Source of the DNA: Diplonema papillatum
Taxonomy: Eukaryota; Euglenozoa; Diplonemea; Diplonemida; Diplonemidae
Assembly: GCA_030068145.1 (NCBI GenBank)
Contig: JAPJBO010000246.1
Location: 62,001-126,000 of the forward strand
DNA length: 64,000 nucleotides
Direction of reading: 5' to 3'
The notes under the pieces are model-generated. The model saw only the letters and a list, made by a program, of their open reading frames with translations. It was not told the DNA's origin and made no database searches. A program made the translations under genes and the position numbers. Below are positions 52,432 through 62,223 of this stretch, piece after piece. Within the stretch, counting starts at the first letter, position 1, and each line of letters starts with the position of its first letter.

Positions 52432-52671
52432 GTGAGCCAATTCACCTACCCCCCCTGAAAAACGACTTGAGCTCGATTACGCGTCGATCACACTCTACAG
52501 CGCTGCAGATTATTGCCACAGATTCTTTGCATTCGAACCCAAACTACAGCGCTTGACTGCACTCTACTACACTAAAAACGATGCAGATCATCGCCACAGA
52601 TTCTTTGCATTCTAACCAAAACTACCACGCTCGATTACAATCGATCAGAGGGTAGGTGAATTGGCTCACTG
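52432..52671. mobile_element. MITE-like element with terminal inverted repeats
   Basis: GTGAGCCAATTCACCTACCC near 52434 and its exact complement GGGTAGGTGAATTGGCTCAC near 52651 bound about 240 bp. Inside, two copies of GCCACAGATTCTTTGCATTC and CGATTAC-type boxes form a tandem pair. No ORF. No clear target duplication was seen. Confidence 0.8.
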
Positions 52672-53611
52672 TGGGCTCCCGTGATAGTTTGAGGTTAGCA
52701 CCCAAAGAACCCGTGGCGGGAATCAGTATCAGTCCCCTCCGGTGACCGTGATCGAACGGCAGGAGCACCGACGCAGCCACGGGGAATTGGGGTGAACCTG
52801 GCTCACCGCGACATGCGCTCTGGACACTCGTTCTTCTTCAGCCTGCCCACGCGGGCCTTGCCCGTCCCGCTTGTCCCTCCTCGTATAATGCTGCCGGGCC
52901 GTGGGAAAAAAATACTCCCGGCCAAACAGCACGGAAGATCGATAGATATGAAAGCAACAACCAACGTGGAAAAAGAAGGAAGGCGAACGAAGAAACACCC
53001 GGAGGGCTCCTGCCCGGTGCTTATTTGTTTGATTTTCGGGTAGACGCGCTCTGCACGAGCCACAGGAAATTCAGGATGAGTTGCCAGATGAAAGCGAATG
53101 GGTGGAAGAGTATACAGAGCGCGTGGTGCTTGCACCACTGAAGCCAGGTTTTGGAGGGGAGTACGGATTCAGCAGCATCGCATCTCCCCCGGTCTGCCCC
53201 CGTCTGCTTGTCCAAACGAAATAGCAAACGGGGAGAAATAAATAGTCACACCACCGCGCTCATCTTCGCCTGGTGAGAGGACGAAAAGAAAAAGAGAAAA
53301 AAGATAGAGCTGCGTTCAGGATCGGATGGAGGAATCGGCCAACCTCGGTGTTGGGCATTGCTGCTGGGTATCGCGACCCTGCGGGTTTCGTTCGCAATGA
53401 GAGGACGGGAATGAAGAAATCCGAATAACGACTTGCGGGGTGTACGGTGCACTAGTCATGCCATTCACGAGTCATTTACTAGTGATCCCGCTAGACATAA
53501 ATCTCACTAGTCATACGACTAGTGCCACTTGTCATTATTACAAGACCTATCCTTGAGAGCCGGCTCCGCGGACCGCGAGCCTGATGACGAGGGATTCTTT
53601 TGAGTTTTCTT

Positions 53612-55464
53612 GTTGCGAGAAACCACCGGCTTCGTAGGAAACTATCGGAATCTCAAGAGCGGCGAAACGTAACCCTTCGCGCCAAGCAGGCCGGCGCCGA
53701 ACGAACGAAGACGACCAACGACGAGAAACGCCAACGCAGACGCACCAGCCGCAACGCCTTTAAATCTGGGTGTATTGCCGAGGTGGAAGCGGTCCGCGAA
53801 AATATAATTCCGGAGACACAAAACGACCCCGTACCTTGTAGCTCACCGCGGAGTCCATCCTCAGCCAAAACTGGAGTTTAAAAAAGCGGGTGCTGCGCCC
53901 GCCTTTCGGGTATACATTTGCAAGCGTTTCGACCCGCCTTTCGGGTGTACATTTGCAAGCGTTTCGACCCGCCTTTCGCAAGCGTTTCGACGCGCCTTTC
54001 GGGTGTACATTTGCAAGCGTTTCGACCCGCTTTTCGGGTGTACATTTGCAAGCGTTTCGACCCGCCTTTCGGGTGTACATTTGCACGCGCCTTTCGGGTG
54101 TACATTTGCAAGCGTTTCGACCCGCTTTTCGGGTGTACATTTGCAAGCGTTTCGACCCGCTTTTCGGGTGTACATTTGCAAGCGTTTCGACCCGCCTTTC
54201 GGGTGTACATTTGCACGCGCCTTTCGGGTGTACATTTGCAAGCGTTTCGACCCGCCTTTCGGGTGTACATTTGCAAGCGTTTCGACCCGCCTTTCGCAAG
54301 CGTTTCGACGCGCCTTTCGGGTGTACATTTGCAAGCGTTTCGACCCGCTTTTCGGGTGTACATTTGCAAGCGTTTCGACCCGCCTTTCGGGTGTACATTT
54401 GCACGCGCCTTTCGGGTGTACATTTGCAAGCGTTTCGACCCGCTTTTCGGGTGTACATTTGCAAGCGTTTCGACCCGCTTTTCGGGTGTACATTTGCAAG
54501 CGTTTCGACCCGCCTTTCGGGTGTACATTTGCACGCGCCTTTCGGGTGTACATTTGCAAGCGTTTCGACCCGCCTTTCGCAAGCGTTTCGACGCGCCTTT
54601 CGGGTGTACATTTGCAAGCGTTTCGACCCGCTTTTCGGGTGTACATTTGCAAGCGTTTCGACCCGCCTTTCGGGTGTACATTTGCACGCGCCTTTCGGGT
54701 GTACATTTGCAAGCGTTTCGACCCGCCTTTCGCAAGCGTTTCGACGCGCCTTTCGGGTGTACATTTGCAAGCGTTTCGACCCGCTTTTCGGGTGTACATT
54801 TGCAAGCGTTTCGACCCGCCTTTCGGGTGTACATTTGCACGCGCCTTTCGGGTGTACATTTGCAAGCGTTTCGACCCGCCTTTCGCAAGCGTTTCGACGC
54901 GCCTTTCGGGTGTACATTTGCAAGCGTTTCGACCCGCTTTTCGGGTGTACATTTGCAAGCGTTTCGACCCGCCTTTCGGGTGTACATTTGCACGCGCCTT
55001 TCGGGTGTACATTTGCAAGCGTTTCGACCCGCCTTTCGCAAGCGTTTCGACGCGCCTTTCGGGTGTACATTTGCAAGCGTTTCGACCCGCTTTTCGGGTG
55101 TACATTTGCAAGCGTTTCGACCCGCCTTTCGGGTGTACATTTGCAAGCGTTTCGACCCGCTTTTCGGGTGTACATTTGCAAGCGTTTCGACCCGCCTTTC
55201 GGGTGTACATTTGCAAGCGTTTCGACCCGCTTTTCGGGTGTACATTTGCAAGCGTTTCGACCCGCCTTTCGGGTGTACATTTGCAAGCGTTTCGACCCGC
55301 CTTTCGGGTGTACATTTGCAAGCATTTCGACCCGCTTTTCGGGAGTGTCTCGGGCACTCCTTGACTCTCTCGAACTTCTGAGGCTGGCCTTCGCGGTGTC
55401 TTGTCCGCCGCCCCCTCCCCTTCTAGCCTCCGTCGAAGCACCCGGGCGGCCCCCCGAGTATCTT
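53612..55464 (+). repeat. Element with family A/B-type ends enclosing a foldback and minisatellite (element C)
   Basis: The left end TTGCGAGAAACCACCGGCTT then CGTAGGAAAC and right end TAGCCTCCGTCGAAGCACCC, GGGCGGCCCCCCGAGTATCT correspond to the family A termini. The 1.8-kb interior is different: G-type arms (about 53862-53880 and 55366-55387) enclose the minisatellite. Confidence 0.75.
53889..55345 (+). repeat. 35-bp minisatellite with 153-bp higher-order repeat
   Basis: The basic unit is GGGTGTACATTTGCAAGCGT then TTCGACCCGCCTTTC (35 bp), with a C/T variant (CCGCTTTTC) and deletion units of 25 bp (..TTTGCACGCGCCTTTC) and 23 bp. From about 54530 to 54990 the order 25+35+23+35+35 repeats every 153 bp. 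The array has no stop codon in any of the six frames for almost its whole length. Confidence 0.97.
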
Positions 55465-56306
55465 CGCGTTCATTTCATCAAGCGCTGCGATCCATGTTAT
55501 CGTCACCGTTTTCCCAACGCGCGGCCTGTTTTTCCGATTCAAAAAAAAAAAAAAAAAAAGCAAAAAGAGGAACCTCCGAAGAAAGCAAGATAACACAGAG
55601 AGGGGGGCACCAACAAAAAGCAGCTTCCTGCCATTTCGATTGCCCTCTGGTCCCTACCGGCGCAGCCTACAGACCACAGGCAAAGTGGAGACGTTTCACA
55701 GCGGCTTCATGTGACGGTGCCTTGGTCGTGATGAGTGGAATATCGACTCGACCTCACATAGCAACGCGACCGTGATCGCGTCTTCGTGCGCAACTCCCGT
55801 TTTTAAAGATCGCGTAGGCAACCCAAGCAACGCATGTACATGGTAGCCCACTCGACAACTTACTTTACGGCGCAACCACTTTGCCCGGCGAAGGGAGAAC
55901 CCCGAACAACGGTGCACTTTGGGCACGCCAAATGATCACCGTAACAGATACCACCAGCTAGCCATCCCAGATACCTACGAGGTGATAGTACCGAGGTGCT
56001 GTGGATACCACTACATACACCGATACCATGGGTTGTGTGTACACACCCACGAGTATGGTGCAGCGGTGGATACCACCAGCTACGACCTGGCTTCGGCAAT
56101 CCAGCGCTGAACCGCACGATTGACTAACCAGATCTGCAACACAATGCACTAACCCGCACTATTGACCAACGCTGCAACACAACAGAAGCCGGCCCTGCTT
56201 TGGGTACTTTGTGGATCATGTGGTAGGTCGGGCAGATTAACGACCACCACTGCCCGCACCCCCTCCTCTTCCTCCTCCCCTTCCGCCGCGGCCCCGGCCG
56301 CTTCAC

Positions 56307-59300
56307 ATGGGAAGCTGCTTGGGGGCAGGCCGCGCGGAACAAGATGAAGGCGTCGTCCGCGAGACGATCCAAAAGCAGCCGGGGGAGCGGCTGGGCCTGG
56401 TGCTGGACGGCGCGGTGATCTGCGACGTGGTGGCGAAGTCGCCGGCGTGGCGGGCCGGGATGCAGCAGTACGTGGGGTGGCGGGTGGACAGCGTCGCGGC
56501 GGTGCCGGTCGCCAGCCAGGAGCAGCTCGACAGCGCGCCGTTCCAGCGGGCGAAGGTGCTCACAGTCTCCCTGCGCAGCGGTGGGGCCGCCAGCACGCCG
56601 AATCCCGCCGCAGACGACGGGTTTGGCAACCCGACGCAACGCGTCGACATCAGAGTCACTGGGCAACGCCCCGGGCTGCCAAGCAACACGAGCGACATCG
56701 GCTTGCAGACCACGACGGGCCGGGCGGGCGATGGGACCGTCAAGATCGTGAAGGCGGTGTCCCTCGCGGCTCAGGCGGGGCTGGACCGCTTCGAAGGCTG
56801 GCGGATCGTCGCCGTCAACGGCACCGGCGTGGTCTCGTTCGACACGTACGAGCGCGCCTTTGCCGCCGCCGTGCAGCGGTTCAACTCCCGGATCGACCTC
56901 GTGTTCACCCTCGAAACCGCGCACCTGCAGCCGTCGGAAATCGCGCTGTACAAAATCCGGCGGGCCGCCGCCGCCTTCCTCGCGCGGAGGAAGATCGACG
57001 ACCTCATCTTCGAGCTCATCCTCCGCACGATCGAGATCCAGGAGGAGGCCGACCTGAACCACTCGCTCCTCGGTGATGGCGTCCTCGACGACGACGACGA
57101 CAGCTCGGACAACGAAGCCACCGCGAAAAAATCGAACGGGAAGTCGAAGAAGAAGAGGGTGCGGAGGCCGTCGACGTTCGGCGCCGACAAGTACCCGCGG
57201 CTGAGCCCGGAGAGGGTGCAGGCGATGCTGGTCGACCTCACGCAGCGGGGGGCGCGGCCGAAGGAGGCGGCGGAGGTGCTGTCGCTGATCAACATGGCGC
57301 GGGCCGTCATGCGCTCCCGCGACACGGTGCAGGTCATCGACCTTCCTAACCCGACGGAGGACGACGAGAGGCGCGGCATTCTGAGCACGCTGACCGTCAT
57401 CGGCGACCTGCACGGGCAGCTGTCCGATCTGCTGTACCTCCTGTCCCTCGGGTACCCGTCAGCCGCGCACGTGCTGCTCTTCAACGGCGACTTCGTCGAC
57501 CGGGGGAACAACTCGGTGGAGGTGCTGATCATCCTGATGATCCTCGTCGTGCAGTACCCGGCGTTCGTGTTCCTGAACCGGGGAAACCACGAAGACGAGA
57601 AGGTCAACGCGAAGTACGGGTTCGACGACGAGTGCTCGCGGGACAAGTACAGCCCCGAAGTATTCCGGGAGGTGCAGGAATTCTTCATGGAGCTGCCGCT
57701 GGTGCATGTGGCGCGCGGGCTGGCGATAGTGCACGGAGGGCTGCCCGAGTGCGAGGAGCTCACTCTTGACGAGATCAACCGGGTCGACCGGTTTCGGCCG
57801 GTGCCGAAGGGCGGGCCGAAGGCCACGCGGGAAGACCGCATCTTCAGGGGCCTCCTGTGGTCGGATCCGAAGGAGGCGATGTCCGCGCGGTGGGAGCCGA
57901 GCCCGCGGGGCGCCGGCGTGCTCTTCTCGAAGCGGGTCACCGACGACTTCTTGACGCGGAACCGGCTGCTGCTGCTCGTGCGGTCCCACCAGACCGTCCA
58001 CGACGGCGTCAAGTCGCACCACGGGGGGCTCGTCCGCACCGTGTTCAGCGCCTCGGAGTACCGCGGGAAGGAACGCAACCAGGGCGCCGCGCTCCGCGCC
58101 GTGTGGCAGCGCCGCCCCCCCGGCGACCGCGCTGGGCAGCCCCACCCCTGGGGCATCCCGACCCTATCAGCCGTGCAGTGGAACGCGGAGGCGAAGCTGA
58201 AGGTGGTCGGCTCCTGGTGTGACGTCGCCGAACCGCTGGTGGCGCCGCGGGTCGAGGTGCTCAAGCGCGTGCAGTCCATGATCTTCACGCGGCAGATCGA
58301 GCTGCTGCTGGCGTTCCAAGAGGTAGACGTGGACGGCACGGGAACGGTGTCGCAGGAGCAGTGGATCGCCGTGATGGCCACCGTGATCGAGAGCCTCCCG
58401 TGGTGCTTTTTATGCTCGAAAGTGACCAAAAAAGAGGCCGACGGCACCATCGCCTACGCACCCTTCCTCGAACGCTACCAGAGCAAGCTGGCCAGGCGCT
58501 GGATCCGGGCTTGGGTCGAAGCGATCCTTCCGCACGTCATCCTCCGCTTGGGCACCTGCATCTCGGACGTGGAGGAGCAGTTCGTTGCGGCGGCAAGCAA
58601 GGGGACCCGGGCGAAGACGCTGTCGTACCACGAGTTCTACATGTTTCTCACCCGCAGGGGGCATCTCCATGCGCTCGACCCGAGGGCTGTGTACTACATC
58701 CTGCAGGAGCTCGATGAAAATGGGGATGGGATGCTGACCCTGAGCGAGTTCCGGCGGGCGTATGAAACCCGGTACCGCGCTGTGAAGAACACCGAGCACG
58801 ACAACAACCTGATCCAGCTGTGGGACCTCAAGGTGGCGCGGCCCGAGGTGTACAAGGCGTTCCTGGACGCCTTCAAGGGCGCGGAGCGGGCGACCAGCCC
58901 GGGCGGCAAAGGGCTCACCGTGCCCGAGTTCGCCGACATGGCGGTGCGGTCCCTCGGCGGCGACACCCCGACCTGGGTTCGGACCGGCCTTGTCATCGCC
59001 GTGCAGTCAGGTGCGTGCCGTTTTTCGCTTTCCAAACCCACCTTTATTGCAAAGAGGAAGCGGTGGAGGGGTTCATGCGGGGCTTTTTTTTTTAGAGCGT
59101 CTCACCTCTTGACTTCCGCAGAAAGTCTGTTTTTACGCACAACTGCAAGTTGTTCCTCGTGTGTATCTCATCTTCTCTTCTTGCATGAGATGCTCGTCTC
59201 AGAAGATTAAGTGTAGCATATAGGACTTCCCTAAGACTGGCGTCGTGATGGTTGCTACGTATAGCAAATGTATTGTCTCGACCATCTCTACCATACTCAC

Positions 59301-59838
59301 AGGGAAAAATGTTGTTCGGTTGAAGCAGCTCGTACGGCTCGTGAAAAGACTGGCCTCGCTGCACGAGCAGGCCAGCTTTATTGCGGCCATCCTCCAACGG
59401 CTCAGCGCCACGAAGGTGACCCTGCGCTCCCTGTACAACAGCATGGACAACGGCACCGGGCAGATCTTTCAAGAACAGTTCGTACGGGGCATGAAGCGCT
59501 TCGGCGTGTCAGCGTCAGACACGCTCGACACGCTGTGGCTCCTCGTCGACGTGAATCAGGATGGGTTCGTCACGTTCAATGAGTTTAAAGAAGCGCTGGA
59601 GGTCACTGACGTGGGCAGCATCGACGAAGAACGTTACGTGCCTCCGATGATGACTGCGTGCAAGTTGCTGAGCTTCCCGGGGTTGAAAGCTGATACGGAC
59701 TCCGACCGCCCGTCGAAATCGAAGTCTTCGAAGAAAGCGAAGAAGTCAAAACACAAGAAGAAAAACAAAAAGAGCAGGCGCAAGGAGAGGCGCAAGTCGT
59801 CTTCGTCGTCGGGGCTCACCCGGACCAGCGACGACTGA
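56307..59838 (+). CDS. PPEF: PPEF/RdgC-type Ser/Thr phosphatase with PDZ-like domains, IQ-like helix and EF-hands
   Basis: Exons 56307-59010 and 59303-59838 (TGA); intron phase 1; 1079 aa, longer than the 650-750 typical of PPEF. MGSCLG at the start is a classic myristoylation plus palmitoylation signal. Two PDZ-like domains follow (about 27-92 and 145-206: LGLVLDGAVICDVVAKSP, VNGTGVVSFDTYERA). An IQ-like helix (ALYKIRRAAAAFLARRK, about 213-232) precedes the PPP core: GDLHG 365, GDFVDRG 394, RGNHE 425, HGG 475, RSHQTVHDG 559, TVFSASEY 578. EF-hand loops are DVDGTGTVSQEQ (about 674), DENGDGMLTLSE (about 802) and DVNQDGFVTFNE (about 983). The tail is lysine/serine-rich. It is expected to be a calcium-regulated phosphatase on a membrane, possibly ciliary; the PDZ-like domains are unusual for the family. 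Confidence 0.9.
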
Positions 59839-61766
59839 CGTGTGCGGAGTGACCGTCTGTAGCAAAAAGAACGGAAGCCCGCTCGTGGCCTTCGTTGGGT
59901 GGGGTGCCAGGAGGGAAAACGTAGCGTCTTCTTCTCGAAAAGTCTGGATCCTCGTCGACATGAGCGGGCAGCCGACTCCAACTATCGGCCTAAAGCGAAC
60001 GAGTCTTTGAAGGGCAGGGACAAGCGGAGCAATGCATATATGCCCTCTAAAGAGGGTTTGCCGACGGAAAACCACGCCCTCAGGGGCGCAAATTCGCAAG
60101 CAAACTAGCCCCAGTCGAGTAGGCAAGACAACCGCTTAAACGTCCTTTGGATCGTTTGGTCGCAAAAAGCTGTGTTCTGTCTCGGAAGTCAATCAACAAT
60201 CAAGTTCCGGTCTCGCTGGAAAAAGACGTCGTTCAGACATCATTCCAACATTTCAAGTGCTTGCTAGGTATGCAGCAGGTGCTGGGGAGGAAAGGTGAGG
60301 TTCCGCGCACCTTAAGAACTCGGACACGTTTCGAATTTTAGGACGGGAGATTAAAATTCCTCGCACTGGCGCGCTCGTGGCGGTGTTTCGACTCGGGGCG
60401 AATCGCTAGGGGCAGCCGCACTGCCCAAAGACTCGAACACCATCCAATCCGGTCGCCGATAGTTAATGGTAACTGGCACCCGGTTTTATGGAAATGCCTC
60501 GTGGCGATGTTTCGATCCAGGAGCTTCCACACATTTCAAAGACTCGGGGGGCACTTTCCAAGTATCACCTCGTATTGAGAACCCGAAACGTCAGAAACCA
60601 CGCTGCTGACTGAACCCTCGCGTCACCAGCGCGCAGCTATCCTCGAATGCCATGAATTAGCGCCCATCGTAGCCACAAAGCAAACCTCTGTCCTTGTGAC
60701 ACTTGCATTCCAAGCCAACGGGTAAGCAAAACAGCGATGGAATCGTCAGCCCGTGTGTACGTCGCCCTCCTTTTTTTCTTAGGCTCTTGAACCCTAAGTT
60801 CTTGAACCCGCACTAAACCCCGATTGTAGCTGTGTTTGGTGTGGTTACAGCGCGTTTTCATTGTATGCGGGCGCTAGCTCTGACCTCCCTGTTTAAGAGG
60901 ACTAACGCTAATTGCCCGTTGCTTCCTGGACCTACCGAAAGCGAAATAGTCCGGTAAGCCCAAACAAGAGACACGGTAAACGTGTGTGGAGCGTGATTCG
61001 GCGCAGCATCGAAGAACATTTCGGGTGTGAAACAGAGTAACGGACGGCATCAATTGATCAATGATGATGAAAATGCTAAGACAGATTATTCTTGTTCTTT
61101 GCTGGACAGGGTGCAAACCTTTCCGGAGGGCTTCCTGTACCAGCACTTTTTCGCTGACGTCGCTTATTCGTTCGCGTGTCCTTGTTCCAGAAATGTTCCC
61201 TTAGTACAAGTGTAGTATTGAGAAGTGAAAACAAAAGCCGCAAAAAGCTGAAATATGACCCTTCCCACTCTCTCTTTTGCGGTCAGCTTGACTTGGACTT
61301 AGATGTGCCGATTGCCTATCAAGATATGGAATATGGCCTCACGCCTTGAGGTCAGAACCCCGGTGTCGAGGAGAGCGTGAACCCATGGCGTATCCCGTTT
61401 AGCTAGCTCCGGTGAACGGTGACTTCCAAAAATGCTACCGGATCACTCTATGGATATCCCATTCCAGGAGACGTATCCGGGTGGGGACAGTCGGGGGACA
61501 GTCCTTAAGGGAAAACCATCAAAAACCCCAACCCACAGCCACAAAAAACAGCCCGACTGCGACACAACCACCCAGGGAACCCCAAAACATTGGGAAACCC
61601 CAGGAAGGTTTGATCCACACCGGCGCAGCGCCGGGACCCTGAAAGGACCCTACCACATTCGCTGCCCTTGTTCTATGGACAATGTTTAGCGTTGCGAGCA
61701 TCAAGCATAGGTGAGAAGCAGTGTTCCGTCTACATATTCCCCCCGAAGATGGAAGCTACCTTCGTT
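59839..61766. other. Spacer downstream of the phosphatase gene
   Basis: No gene, RNA gene or clear mobile element was found. Only short palindromes (GGGCAG..CTGCCC near 60413; CCCTCTAAAGAGGG near 60041) and a hairpin-motif relic at 61709-61746 are visible. Confidence 0.65.
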
Positions 61767-62047
61767 CCACCAGGGCGTCCGTGTGGGACCTGCTCGAGGT
61801 GCCGGCTGCGGCGCGGCCGCTGGACGTGGCGTCGACGGCGCCGTGCCGCGCGGCGGCCGCCGCGCTGGCGGAGCGGGGCGGCGCGGGGGACTCTTCGGCC
61901 ACCGCGCTGCGGCTGGCGGCTTGCCACCTGTTCGACCCGGCCCGGGCGCTGGCTTTGCTGGCCGAGGCTTTCCCGCCGGGAGCCGGCGGCTCGCCGGACC
62001 TGCCGGTCCTGGAGGCGAAGCTGCGGCTGTTCCTCGCCCGCCACGGC
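61767..62047 (+). pseudogene. Partial upstream copy of the WW-domain gene
   Basis: About 281 bp matching 62388-62668 at roughly 94-96%, from TRASVWDLLEVPAAARPLDV to LRLFLARHG. Only the last part of the WW domain and the following helical segment are copied. The frame stays open but reaches a stop soon after. Relics of the dispersed hairpin motif lie on both sides (61709-61746 and 62057-62103). Confidence 0.9.
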
Positions 62048-62223
62048 GCGGCCGGTGGTGAGAGGCAGTGCTCCGAGTCTGAATAGTAAGCTAAGATCCC
62101 CCCCCTCCTATTGAACTAAGATTTCCCCCCCGAACTCCCTCGGAAATGTTATGAAACCAAATATATCCATCTGAGGTAAGTGCCTTGCAGGCGTTGTCAC
62201 ACATACACCAGCATCATGCGGTA

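Larger units (their letters stand above)
50331..56306. other. Repeat-rich spacer between SET and phosphatase genes
   Basis: No gene is supported. It holds a 60-bp direct repeat pair, A7, G3, an inverted-repeat element, and the C element with the minisatellite. 52680-53440 shows nothing named; 53447-53535 is dense in ACTAGT palindromes; 55580-56306 has scattered GATACCAC repeats. Confidence 0.7.

Noticed and set aside
53889..55345. CRISPR-like regular array
   Set aside because: The whole unit repeats with no unique spacers, and the context is eukaryotic with spliceosomal introns.
53889..55593. Long ORFs of 450-567 aa in all frames
   Set aside because: They are products of the stop-free 35-bp minisatellite; frames rotate between units, so no single protein repeat is maintained.
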